This document shows positions 32,946 through 43,756 of a stretch of DNA of 64,000 nt, one piece after another. The stretch is taken from contig OX621175.1 in the NCBI GenBank assembly GCA_951640195.1, positions 186,001-250,000 on the forward strand, read 5' to 3'. The first letter of the stretch is position 1, and the number at the start of each line of letters is the position of its first letter. The notes under the pieces are model-generated. The model had not been told where the DNA came from. It worked only from the letters and a program-made list of their open reading frames with translations, and did no database searches. A program made the position numbers and the translations under genes. The DNA comes from Porpolomopsis calyptriformis (Eukaryota; Basidiomycota; Agaricomycetes; Agaricales; Hygrophoraceae).

Positions 32946-35112
32946 TTAAATATACTGGGAACACTTGATGTCTTCGAGTACATTCCGTACGCCTCGGTTC
33001 CAGACCGCAAACTCCTTCTCCAACGACACCAACATCTCCCTCACTTCCCACCCCACCCGGCCTCCATCATTATCCACCCCAAACCCGATGAGCAACTCCT
33101 CTCGGGCCTTGCGCAGAGTTTCGCAAGCTAATTTGAGACGGCCAGCGCCGGAGGGAAACGTCGTCATCGCGTCGGTCACAGCCGAGCCCTCGTCCATCGC
33201 TAGCAACTTCCCCAACTCGGCCAACGCCACCCCGCGGACGGGGTGGCCGTAACGCAGGACGTCAGACAGACCGGCGACCGACTTGGCCGCCATTCGAATC
33301 ACCTCTTCTCTCGTGTTGTTTCCTTCTTCTTCCAGGGACGGGATGAGCACGGATTGGTGGAGACGGATCATGGCCAGGAGAGGATGTGACGAAGGTGCCA
33401 AGCCGACGGAAGTCAAGGTGGGGATCATGTGGGTCACTAGCCGTCTCGCTTTAGCCGGATCTACCAATATTCGGTCAATAGTTGTTACCCGGGGGGGGGG
33501 GAGAGAGAATGTTGGCAGTTCGTGCCTTTGAATTGTAGAGCGGTCGCCTTGTCGAGAGCTTCTTGCCCTAGGCGTACGGCATCCACGACTTGATCTGTAT
33601 TCAATACAACAGCTTTACATTTCGCGCATCGCGTGATGTTGGTATCTGAGCAATGGCCGATCAAATCCTTCGTTCTCCGGCTTTGATGAACACCGCAGAT
33701 TTACCTTTTGAGGGCAGTGGACATCTTCCCCCGCAAAACTTCGGGCAAGACATACATTCTCGGGGATCAGGATTCGGTCCGGCCTTACAAACACCGCAAT
33801 TGCATGTAAAGTGGTATGTATCCTCGAGAAACTTCTGCCGGGACAGCCGAGGCGTCGTAGTATCCGTGTAAGCCGTCAGAATCTGTGCCGGGTGCTGATG
33901 CATTAGGTGGCGTTTATTTCAGAAAAAAAGTAAACTCGGCCACAAACCTCTTCCTTCGGACCCATCGATCGCAACGCGATCACTTGCATGACTGGTTCCG
34001 ATTCAGAGGGGTTGCTGCGGGGAAAGACGACGACGGCGTTCGGGTCGCAGGAATGGTTGATCAGAGCAACAACGGGTGAGACCGATATGCCAATCGGAGT
34101 AAGGGAAGGAGTAGTGAGTGCGAACGTGTTCGTATTGAACTGTACTCGGAATTCGATCACATTAGGGGTTTTGGAGGAAGACAAGACATACACGAGAGAT
34201 AAAATCAACAAGATCTCCAGCTGAAGAAATCCCAAATGCCTCTTGATCAGCGGTTAGGTAGCGAACAATAGTGTGGGCCATGTGAGTGTAAGTTTCATAC
34301 ACTGAAGGCTGGATCAGTGGCCTAACTGTGGCACGGTGAGATCAACACGTTTTTTTGTTCACGCAAAATTCAAGTACGTGATTGCATCGCCTCAACTTCC
34401 TTCGACTGCCAAACGTGTTAGGAGTGAGGTTCGGCCGGGGAAGTCGGAGGGGGGCGTACCCAGACACTTCCAGGCCCTTCTGTCCGTCTTTTCCATAGCA
34501 TTCGCCCCTGGCACCTGGCAGCTTCGCTGGGGATTGCCGACCTAGGGGGTGCTACTTCTGCCCATTTTCTGAGGGCAGGACATTCGTGCTTGTGCAACGC
34601 CCAATCTTTGTTCTGACACGCCTGTTGAAAAGATGATCCGATCATTGAACGAGTGAACGGAAAGAGGCACAAAGGTGCACCTACGCTGTCACAGTACCAG
34701 ATGATACGACACTGGGTACATCGCTTCAGGCCGCTCGCTGGAGCAGCGTCAAAGCAAGATGAACAATAGGAATCCAAATACTGGCTGGAGAGTACAGAGA
34801 CATCCGGGTTTGAAAACACTAGAATAGAACCTGTGAAAGTTGGTTACTCCTCATAGTTTGTTGCGCGCAGTACACACCTGGTTTAACGTGTTCCTTCGTC
34901 CACAATCCTCTACCAGAGGTAGCAGACCTTCGAATCTCGACCGAGGGCGGTAAGGAACTATAGAGACCGTCCAAACGGATGACTTTCGGTTCCTCACCCG
35001 AACCTTCAGCAGGAGAAATTGGAGTCTCGGCCCGGGACACAGCAGTAGATGCAGTTACATACGATTTCTGTGCCTTGCGCTTGCGTGCTGTCTGCAGATC
35101 CTCGAATGACAT
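32946..35112 (-). CDS. SET and MYND domain (SMYD-type) lysine methyltransferase-like protein
   Basis: Nine exons (35112-34878, 34830-34685, 34621-34460, 34405-34378, 34325-34192, 34139-33948, 33882-33705, 33645-33526, 33460-32946) sum to 1710 nt (569 residues). Order: SET N-part (VEIRRSATSGRGLWTKEHVK), MYND zinc finger (CSSCFDA...CTQCRIIWYCDS...CQNKDWALHKHEC), iSET helices (ETYTHMAHTIVRYL), SET core (VVALINHSCDPNAVVVFP) and post-SET CNCGVC, then a helical C-terminal region. SMYD proteins methylate histone or other lysines with S-adenosylmethionine. The intron after exon 8 has only a GC donor (GGCACG) that restores frame. Exon 1 encodes RKRKAQKSYVTASTAVS, a segment found again in pieces at three other places in the window. 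Divergent from 35,209. Confidence 0.9.
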
Positions 35113-35208
35113 TGCACAGGACGGGGGCACGGTCAGACCAGACCGCATGCACCGCCACAGCTTCCTTCAAAAACCAGCCATGAGTCGATCCGACACTTCC
35201 TCTTCTCA
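35113..35208. promoter_or_regulatory. 96-bp divergent promoter (SMYD / YDADTQ protein)
   Basis: The interval between the SMYD ATG (minus) and the ATG at 35,209 (plus). A related but diverged version of this whole divergent arrangement recurs at about 38,050-38,275, so the promoter was duplicated together with both 5' ends. Confidence 0.5.
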
Positions 35209-36060
35209 ATGGGCCGCTGGACACAATACGACGAAGTGAGTATCCGTACTTCATTAAATATCATCGCTCATGAATTGGCAGGATGAGTACCGCCTGCCTG
35301 AAGGCATGGTCCGCGTCGGATACGACGCTGATACCCAGCAATATTCTTTCCTGGATCAATCTGGTGACATGTATCACGGTGCTCCAGGCGTGCATTACGG
35401 CGTGATGTATCCCGATAGCGATCCTCCATCACATATATCCTACTGTGAGTTTCCCCATTGTTAACCAACCCCCATCTCTTTACATTTCCGACAGCAAACT
35501 CTCGGCCAAGGCGGGCACCGGCAACTCCGCCAATCTCCCCAACTTCTGAAGAAAAAAAATCTCGGTTCTCGTTTTCTCTCCGCCGATCACGATCTCAAGA
35601 CACTCCTCAGCGTCTTCCACGCTTGTTCCAAGCCGCACGCAGGGCAACTCTGCCCAGGATGCGAGGTGTAGCCCACAGCCTGCGGCGTTCCCTGACCGTA
35701 ACCAGGAAGAGTTCGGGCGAACAGCAGGAGGAACCTGACCAGACACCCCGTGCGACTCTGCCTAGGATGCGAAGTATCGCCCACACCCTGCGGCGTTCCC
35801 TGACCATGACCAGGAAGAGTTCAGGCGAACAACAGGAGGAACCTGAACAGACACGCAGTGCAACTTTGCCTAGGATGCGAGGTGTAGTTCACACCCTGCG
35901 GCGTTCCCTGACTCTAGCTCAGAAGAGTTCAGAAGAAAAGCAGGAGGAACCTGACCAGACCCGCAGTGCAACTTCCCTGACTCTCGCTCGGAAGAGTTCA
36001 GATGAAAAACAGGAGGAACCTGACCAGACGCCCGACCATAGCGCTTCTGAGAAAGGGTAA
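35209..36060 (+). CDS. YDADTQ-motif protein with 36-residue Arg/Ser-rich repeats
   Basis: Exons 35209-35235, 35282-35444 and 35495-36060 sum to 756 nt (251 residues). The N-terminus MGRWTQYDEDEYRLPEGMVR and VGYDADTQQYSFLDQSGDMY followed by GVHYGVMYP is a compact module I recall from many Agaricomycete proteins, where it precedes varied tails; its function is not known to me. The tail contains RFSFSLRRSRSQDTPQRLPR and 3.6 copies of a unit built from RATLPRMRGVAHSLRRSL and a KSSGEQQEEPDQT part, alternating strongly basic and acidic halves. A close paralogue lies at 38,273-39,056. Membrane or nucleic-acid contact of the basic helices is possible but untested. Confidence 0.78.
35644..36036 (+). 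repeat. 108-bp tandem repeat, about 3.6 copies, in coding sequence
   Basis: Unit starts fall at 35,644, 35,752, 35,860 and 35,968, exactly 108 bases apart. Each encodes 36 residues starting ATLPRMR; the fourth unit lacks the middle basic helix. The high identity between units suggests recent expansion or homogenisation. Confidence 0.9.
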
Positions 36061-36135
36061 CGAATAGTCGTCTATTTTGTTCGTGGACTTTTATGTATAC
36101 TATCGTGAGAACTTCCGCTCAGTCTGAGCGCTTTC

Positions 36136-37328
36136 ATGCGTAGCCTGCTAGCTGCGCTGTTCGCATCTACTTGGACGTCGGCATATATCATAGACGACAC
36201 CAATCAGACAATCCAGTATTCACCGCCGGGAAGGTGGTTGGGAGTGGCTTGTTCTTTGTGTTACAATGGCACAGAGTACGCGCTTGTCTTGTATCTTGGG
36301 ACTTGAACTCATTCCTTCGATTACAGAACATGTGATATTCTCATGTTCCTTGACAGTAGCTTTCTCTAACTATCCGTAGATAACCCCTTTGGCTGCAATA
36401 CAACCGATAACTGCCACTTGAAGATCCCGTTCATCGGTTTGCTTGCTTGCTTGCACGACCATTTCAATAATTGACACAGGATATAGGCTCAGGAATTACG
36501 CTCTACATGACACTCACATATGAAACCAACATGACTGTTAGCATCGATGGAAGCACACCAGTTCAGTTCTTTTTCAATACACCCTCCGTACCGGTCTTCA
36601 AATTTGCTGCCTATGATCAGCAATCTCTTGTGTTTGGTCAACACAATTTGGATCTCATGCAGCTAGATACGAATGAGACTGGCGATTCAGCTCATAATTC
36701 CAATTTTCTCTTCGATTATGCAGCAATCAATGATACCATACCGACCCTTGGACTTCCTCCGACTTCAACGTCTTCTACAAATACCTCTTTGGCTTCAGCC
36801 CATCAGTTGACAAAAGGAGATGTCGCTGGCGCGATTGCAGGAGGTATCATAGGAGGGCTCATAGTCCTTGCGACTCTGGTAATCTTTTGTCGCCTCTGGG
36901 CTCGCTCCACCAAGTCCGACTTGCCACCAGAGAGTGACCTCCTGGATACCGAATCAAACATTACAGTCACCCCATTCTGGGTCAACCCTGTTGATGCCCT
37001 CCAGGGCACCTCCATTCCCATAACCACATCATCACCTCTCCCAGATAAGCCGCCAGAGTCGCCGCCTCCCATACCCTCCTCATCTGCTGGTACCAGCAAT
37101 GTACCCCCATTGCCGTTACCGCAGCCAGAGCTGCATGCTGACAGCTCACTGGCAACACCGACCCTCTCGGATGACCAGTTAAACCTCCTGCATCGCCTTT
37201 GGGCATCGAACACCCCTGGACCAGTGCTTGCAACTGTTGCACAGAGCATGGTCCTCGGATCACCGGACAGGACTCAACCTGAACAAGTTGATGCTCCACC
37301 TCCCGAATACTCCTCAAGAGTAAATTAA
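36136..37328 (+). CDS. single-pass membrane protein with signal peptide
   Basis: ATG at 36,136 opens a signal peptide (MRSLLAALFASTWTSAYIID) and a beta-rich ectodomain (TIQYSPPGRWLG). The last exon, from about 36,481, reads GSGITLYMTLTYETNMTVSI, then several N-glycosylation sites, a TM helix (GDVAGAIAGGIIGGLIVLAT then LVIFCRLW) and a Pro/Ser-rich cytosolic tail of about 150 residues. This ectodomain-TM-disordered-tail layout is a common, functionally unassigned Agaricomycete family, possibly wall sensors. One or two introns between 36,280 and 36,480 are needed; a NPFGCNTTDNCHLKIPFIG segment is clearly coding, but I could not place its upstream donor, so the join is tentative. Confidence 0.7.
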
Positions 37329-38272
37329 AAAATCGGAACTTGATTGTTCATGATATGAGTGATGATCCTTGCATGCTTCTGGTCTTTGTATTCTATCCGC
37401 TTTTTTCCCGCCTTTCTCTGCTTTGGCCTCTCCTTTTTATTGGGTTGCCCGATTATCTCGGTCACCCACTGGCTCAAGAGTTCTCACCCAGCGCTATCCC
37501 TGTGTTCGCAACCCCCCGCAGATGACATCATTAGTAATATGGAAAGACAAGATATGATTGTATTATTGTTACTACACACATTTATATGACCCGACTCATT
37601 CGACTATTAGCGATCAAGTAGACTTTCCAGCGTGAATCTCATAATGCATAGGCTATGCATTATGAGAAACCGTACTGTGAATGGCTTGCTTCCTCCAATC
37701 AAGCTAGCAGTCGTCGATCGCCAGGGCTGCTAGGAAAGTGTGCCGTGCTGGTGGGCGTTGAATGGGGCTGAACGTTCGAATTCTTCGTATGACTGCTGTT
37801 CCTTGGCCAAAGCCTCCTGGAACTCGTCGTCAAACTTGAGTGCGAAACCATGGGAAGCTGACGTTGCTTCTCTGAAATTGGGTGGCTGCGATCGCTCTGA
37901 TGAATTTGATGGTTTCGAGATGCTGGTTGGTGAGGGACTTGTCCCTATCTAGGACGGCTGAGTCCTTTCAAGCATTGAGCTAAGAGCCTCTTCAATCACA
38001 GTGAGTTAAGGTTACTCAGCCACCTTTAGCGGGATCTCGGTTACCCCACGGGGACACAGCAATGGATGCGGTTACATACGATTTTTTGTGCCTTAGGGCT
38101 GCGGCCAGTTCCTGGAAATCTTTGAAATGACTTAGCATAGCCAGGAACTGGATCCGTATGACGACAACTGCGGCACCGTGAAGGGCACATGCACCGCCAC
38201 AAGCTCCTTCAAAAGGGGGCCACAACGATCACCTTGTTTCCCCACCACCTCATACTTCCTGCTTTCACCTCC
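37329..38272. other. repeat-derived intergenic stretch
   Basis: This 940-base interval holds a perfect palindrome at 37,637-37,667, then from about 37,690 a block that also occurs, diverged, at 46,835-47,300. A decayed copy of SMYD exon 1 on the minus strand (about 38,030-38,125, reading KKSYVTASIAVSP) follows. No intact gene was seen. Confidence 0.65.
37637..37667. repeat. 31-bp perfect palindrome sharing transposon TIR core
   Basis: tctcataatgcatag (37,637-37,651), one central g, and its exact reverse complement (37,653-37,667). The arm contains tctcataatgca, identical to the inner 12 bases of the terminal repeat of the pogo-like element at 58,570-61,010. It looks like two abutting element ends, i.e. 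a fold-back remnant. Confidence 0.8.
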
Positions 38273-39056
38273 ATGGGCCGCTGGACACAATACGACGAAG
38301 TCAGTATCCGCTCCTCCCACTACATACCACAGCACTCATCAATCTGCAGGATAAATACCGCCTACCTGAAGGCATCGTCCGAGTCGGTTATGACGCGGAT
38401 ACCCAGCAACATACGTTCCTGGATCAGTCATCGGGCGAACTATATCGCGGTGAGCCAGGCGCGCGTTACGGCGTGATGTGCCCCGTTAGCGATCTCCCAC
38501 CTCATCTCTTCTCCGACTGTGAGTTTTCACCTCCCCCACACTCTGCTGCGCACACACACTCATCGGTCATCTCGTTACCTAAACAGCAAACCGCCGGCAA
38601 AGGCCGCCACCGATAATGACCACCACCGACCCTTGCTCGTCTCCGCGATCATTTGCAGAGTTCGTTCCAGCCGAGCTGATCGCCTCCCCAACCACATCCG
38701 AAACATCCCAATCTCCCTTCTCCTTCTCTCTCCTCCGCCGCACAAAATCACAAGACAGCAGCCCGCAGCGTCTTCCACGCTTGTTCCAAACCGCACGCAG
38801 AGCGACTGTGTTGCCTCGGATGCGAGCCGTCGTCCACACCCTCCGCCGTTCCCTCACTGTCTCCGGGAAGAGTCCAGACGGAAATATCGGGATGCTGCCC
38901 CATGCGCGCAGAGCAACTCTCCCTAGCATGCAACGTGTAGTTCACAGCCTGCCGCGTTCCCTCTCTCGCTCCCTCTCTCTATCTGAACACAGTCCAGATG
39001 AAAAGACGGAGGAATCTGACGAGGAGTCACTCCAGAGCGGTTCTGAGAAGGCGTAA
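38273..39056 (+). CDS. YDADTQ-motif protein, paralogue of the 35,209 gene
   Basis: Exons 38273-38299, 38350-38518 and 38587-39056 sum to 666 nt (221 residues), with the same three-exon plan and phases as the 35,209 gene. The N-terminal module is MGRWTQYDEDKYRLPEGIVR, VGYDADTQQHTFLDQSSGEL and GARYGVMCP. The tail has SFSLLRRTKSQDSSPQRLPR then LFQTARRATVLPRMRAVVHT and one further degenerate copy of the basic unit, without the 108-bp array. Exon 1 is nearly identical between the two genes while the tails have diverged, consistent with a tandem duplication that also carried the divergent SMYD 5' end, which is decayed on this side. Confidence 0.75.
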
Positions 39057-39265
39057 CGGTAGTCATCGATTCTTCCGACTGTCTCTCATTTATATGTATC
39101 CTTGTATACTATTTACCGTGTATTCTTGTTTCACTGAACTTTAGTACTCTCGGTGGGTGTAAAAGAATATCCATCGTACGGACAATACATTCGAATCTCG
39201 TTATATTACTATATGCCATAAGCGTATCTTTGTAACATAAAACTTACAACCATTCAAATTACCCC

Positions 39266-41673
39266 TTATTGCGCAATGCTCATCAAGCTGCCGACAAAAG
39301 TCAGGATCTGAAATCAAACAGAAGTCAGCGGCGATAGCAGTAAGAGAACATATATGTACCAGGCGTGGACGGACGTCGACGATGTCCTCGGGTACCAGAA
39401 AGATCAAAGCGTTCATCTTTCTCGCAATCGAGATGGCCAGTTTAGCTGCGCAAATCATGTCAGTTACTTCTCTCTCTAAAGATCGACAAGAGACGACAAA
39501 CCGTTCTGCCTCCTATCTTCGTAGTCCCCCGTTTCACCGACGTTGATGACCAACGTCGGGTCGACGATACCAGGCTTGATAGCTTCCAACAGATCGAGGA
39601 AGAACAGTCCGGTGGTAATCGAAGGGTCCTTGAACGATCTTATCGGGCGGACTGATGGTTTGGCCTTCTGTGCGGTAGTGTTCGCCCATTTGAGCATCTC
39701 CGTGTCGCTAATCGGTCGACCATGAGAGGATTTGGAAAGTGAGGAAAGTGTTTTCGTTATGTTCATGCTATCAAAGTCGCAAAGTGAGCCAAATACAAGA
39801 TCCAGACGCTCCGAGCGCTCTCACCGCATCAACTGCCATACCAGGCCGAGAACGAGCGTCTTGGACCCGTCAACGATGTCTGCGCCCTGTATGCCCACCA
39901 AGTGCATCCCATTCTGCTTCGCAAGCTCAACGGCGTAATTCGTGTTTTCGACAGCCTTGAACCGAGACAACTTGCTCTGGTTGGGTGTCACTCCGATCTC
40001 CTCTTCTTCCTCGCCCTCTCCGACCCCTGGACTAAGGGGCGCACTCCCCGCGCCTTCCTTCGGTTTCGACACCCTCCTCCATATAACGCTTCCGGGAAGA
40101 ATCTTGTCGAATGCTTGCAATATGATGAGCCCATCCTTGAGATTCTCAAACAAGTTGAACACGCCAGGCTCGACGCCGAGGGAGTTCAACCACAACGTGA
40201 ACACACGCGCCTCACGCTCGCCCTCAGCGTCAAAGTCTTCAACGGCGCCGTAGTCCTTGGCTTCTTGTTCATCGAGGGGCTCGAGGCCGGGATGGGTGTT
40301 GAATAGGTTGGCGACGAACGCAAGGTTCAAACGCGGGTTGCCGGCAACGAGAGAGGACGGTGTGAGGTATTTGCGACAGTTGATGGCGGCTGCGTTTTGA
40401 AGGACCTGAAAGGCAGATGATTAGATGAGGTGTGGGCAAGTAGGAATAGAGCCCCCCCCCACCTGCTCCGCGCGAGTTCGAAGGTCTGGAGTGTTGAGAG
40501 GTGCAAGAGAACATTGTTCGGGCTTGAGCTGGTTCAAGAGAACAGTATAATTCTGGCCATCGGATACGTCTCGGCTAAAATTGTTGACTCTGTATGGTTG
40601 TGAGTATAAAAGGCTGAGATGAAACGGATTGTGAGATTAAATCACCTTCGTTTCCAGCCTGCAGCCTTGAGATGAAAATTGAACCACCTGAGCAGAATCT
40701 GATCAGGCGTCAACCGAAGCAAATCTTCAATGGTCTCTCCGTCCTCGCAAAGTCTGTATAACTCTGGGTGTATCTTGATGTCGACCTGCGCAAGTAAACC
40801 TCTGCGGATGACTTGCCAGATCAAGCCTAAAATCAGGTGCTCCCGTCCTTCAGCAATATCAGAAGAGCCGATGTTGACAACCGAACACCCGATGGCCTTG
40901 GCAGAGGTTATCACGATGTTATTGTTTTCAGTGATCTGGAAGGCGTTGAGGGCCTTGCGAGGCAGAGGTTTGTTGAGAACGCGCGTATCGATCGTGTCTG
41001 GAACGGAGTCGTTGATCAACTTGCAAAGGATAAGGCCATCTTTGCATTCGTCAAAGAGTTGCATCGTGGTAGTCGGGATGGGGTAACGCGAGCCGATCTC
41101 CTCGTCGCCTTCCAAGATCTAGATAAACTGAGTCTTAGTCAAGGGGGTACTGGTGTTGGAAAAGAAACGAGAGATACCCCGTTGATGTGATTGGTAAATT
41201 CGGTGCGTTCGTCTTCGTTGATCGTGTGGCTAACATTGGCATTTGAACCTTGGACGGTGACCTTGCCGGCTCTAGTAGGCAAAACAGACTGTTTTGATTC
41301 TGACCGTAACTTGACATTGAGCTTCAAGAAGCAAAAGGGGAGAGTTAGCGCCTTTGAACGTGTTGCAGAGAGTAGGGTTCGGCCCGCACCTCCACCCAAT
41401 CCTCGAGCTCGACCTTTCCACTAGCATCCACGCTGACGTGCTTGAGGGTTTCTCTGGCACGATCATAAGATTCTCCACTGGCCTGCAAGGCTTGTAGTAC
41501 AGAAGATTTGTCTATCCGTCCCGGACTATCAGTCCTGATTTCACTGTGCGCGTTTCAGAAGATTGCCACCACTCCAGGAGAGGATCTTGGACTGACTTGA
41601 ACCGATTGACGAGATCTAGCATCTCATCTTGAGACACTTCTGGGTACTTCTTTCGCAGCTGTAGTGCCTGCAT
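39266..41673 (-). CDS. SAC6: fimbrin/plastin actin-bundling protein
   Basis: About ten exons on the minus strand from ATG 41,673; the first five I traced are 41673-41597, 41534-41390, 41321-41178, 41118-40646 and one starting near 40,600. The start MQALQLRKKYPEVSQDEMLD and KTDSPGRIDKSSVLQALQAS are the EF-hand-like headpiece. Four calponin-homology domains follow: MQLFDECKDGLILCKLINDS and EGREHLILGLIWQVIRRGLL (CH1), an AEQVLQNAAAINCRKYL linker with NLFENLKDGLIILQAFDKIL (CH2), FKDPSITTGLFFLDLLEAIK (CH3-4 region) and the exact family end IVDVRPRLILTFVGSLMSIAQ. Fimbrin crosslinks actin filaments in patches and rings. An acidic insert (GVGEGEEEEEIGV) lies in the second CH block. Confidence 0.93.
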
Positions 41674-41829
41674 AGCTGGGGGAGGTAGAATGTGCAAGCT
41701 GCGAAGTGAGGTCAAAGGAGCTATTTATGCCGTCGCCGAATCTAAATCAGGACAGTTTCAGATTTAGCTGATTCTCAGTGCCCGCAGCTCTCCCGCAGTG
41801 GCACCGCAAAATGGCTTGGTCATTCAATA

Positions 41830-43664
41830 AGATCTACCACCGCACCGCTTCTGAACGTACATGGCATGGAGATTACAAAAATCAGTGTAAAATTAATCCT
41901 TTGTGCCCGAGCGCCAACCTCAGGGACCGACCTAACAAACACGTCGATTGAGAGTGGGGGAGTGTCCGCTGCGATATAACCAAACATTTGACTTGTTGAT
42001 AGATAACGAGTACCCAGATAAACACAAGATCGCGGGATCGATTCCACATTGGAGTGTCCTTCGAGGGTATTAAGATGTGCTCGTCCCACGAGTGAAAAGT
42101 GTTGTCGTCAGATCCAGAAACGATACGAGTGCCATAAGACTGACGATACCGAATGGGTGTGTCCCTTGAAAGCGTCCAGATGTGCACCGCTAATTGCGTC
42201 CCACAGCCGAAGAATTTTGTCATTGGATCCAGGAATGATACGCGTGCCATCCAGGGAAAATGCGTTGAATCGGAGTGTCTTTCTATCGCCTGTATGCATT
42301 CCATGTATGACGACATGCATATTGAAGTTCCGGTTCGATGCAGGTCATGACATGCGTCGGAAGACCGTCCACCTCGCTATTAAGCACCAACAGATCTCTT
42401 ATTCCACAAACATCTTGCTTTAGCCTTTTCATAGCATAGACTGGCATGCGCAAGTAGAGAGTGCTGGCTTCCAGAATTAACAAATTTCGCATTCTGACAT
42501 CGAGATGAGTTCGTTATGAAGTCGAAGAAGGGTGGATGAAGGGCTCGAATCGCTTGGCTAGCATCATCTGGCACCACCAGGATAACCGAGGGAAGATGAC
42601 ACAGGTAGTAATCACTCGAGAGCAACTGGCAAGATGGGTCTCGGAGGAGAACAATTGTGCCTAGAATCTAGAATCATCTTCAGCCGATCCGAAAGAGCAG
42701 GGGAAATGCATTGTTCAAACTTGATCGTATAATTAATCAAGGTTATAATGTGGAGATGAGCCTTCTGCTGCTGTGGGTGCATTATACAGAAGACACCCAA
42801 GTTGACCTTTCGGGTCACCATAGTTTCGATCTTCAACAAAGTTGACGCAAAGATGAAAACTCCAGAAGACATCCGCAGAAGGCCACTTTCGGGTTTCATC
42901 GAAAGGTAGTGTTCGATGTCACTCTGAACGAGGCCTAATTCCACTTCGTGTAAAATGTATCGCCAAGTGACCAGGTTCAATTTGCATGATTCAAAGACAG
43001 TGATAATATGGTTCTCCGGACGATGGGAGTAGTTCGTTGACACGACGAGAGGGTGACGATAAGATCACTGAGATCACCTCAGCCTCTGCACTCGTCCAGT
43101 GCATCCAATACAATAAGATTGAGTTTCAGAGGGCGTGAAGGGGTTTATGATGAGCTCTTCAAGTTGATATGGAGGCATTGTATACCCAATACCTGGATTT
43201 GATTTCGTAGCCCGAGAAACTTCCGCTCTGGCTGGAGATACCGAGCTGTGCTCAAGCCACATCGTCCCGCGAGCAGAAGAGGCTCGCGCCAAGCACCCCA
43301 GGCGTCTACACGCCTCTGCAATGATCGTTTTCGCCGATCCTTTGATCCAAAACACGCAAGTATCCACCGCAACGATATCAGCGTCTCTATTCAGAACCGG
43401 GTCACAACGAGGTTGTGAATCGCCAATACCAATCCAGTGAAAATATGATAAAGAATGTCGAGAAAACAAGGGATATGGGAGGTGTTCGCCTCGAATGAAT
43501 CAGTAATTTTCACATCGCTTGTGGGAACGCAGTGGGTCACTGTTCGAGATAGCTCACTAGGGTGCTAACTCACCTTGTAGGTTGTTGAAGTTGTACTAAT
43601 CATGCCCAATAAGAGTGACCGTGCTGTCGCGAATATGAGAAGGAGGGAAAGGCGCGCTGGTCAT
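41830..43664 (-). pseudogene. NACHT-WD40 NLR relic (copy C)
   Basis: From ATG 43,664 the first exon reads MTSAPFPPSHIRDSTVTLIG, the same N-terminal module as the NB-ARC genes, then a TAG at 43,596-43,598 where the relatives have CAG. Downstream pieces in shifting frames give a degraded P-loop (VFWIKGSAKTIIAEA), a Walker-B segment (LNLIVLDALDECRG) followed by a stop, NLR helices (EHYLSMKPESGLLRMSSGVF then IFASTLLKI) and, near 42,350-41,900, WD40 blades such as GTRIIPGSNDKILRLWDA and FKGHTHSVSSV. Many stops and frame shifts show it is dead. The parent would be a NACHT-WD40 receptor of the HET-E type. It is divergent from copy A, with about 90 bases between the two ATGs. Confidence 0.82.
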
Positions 43665-43756
43665 GTTGGAGATGCCATACGGAAAATCAGCCCAAATACA
43701 GAGCCCTCATGGCTGTGCGCAGTGTCATTCCTTCACATTCACCTCCCACCTCCATC

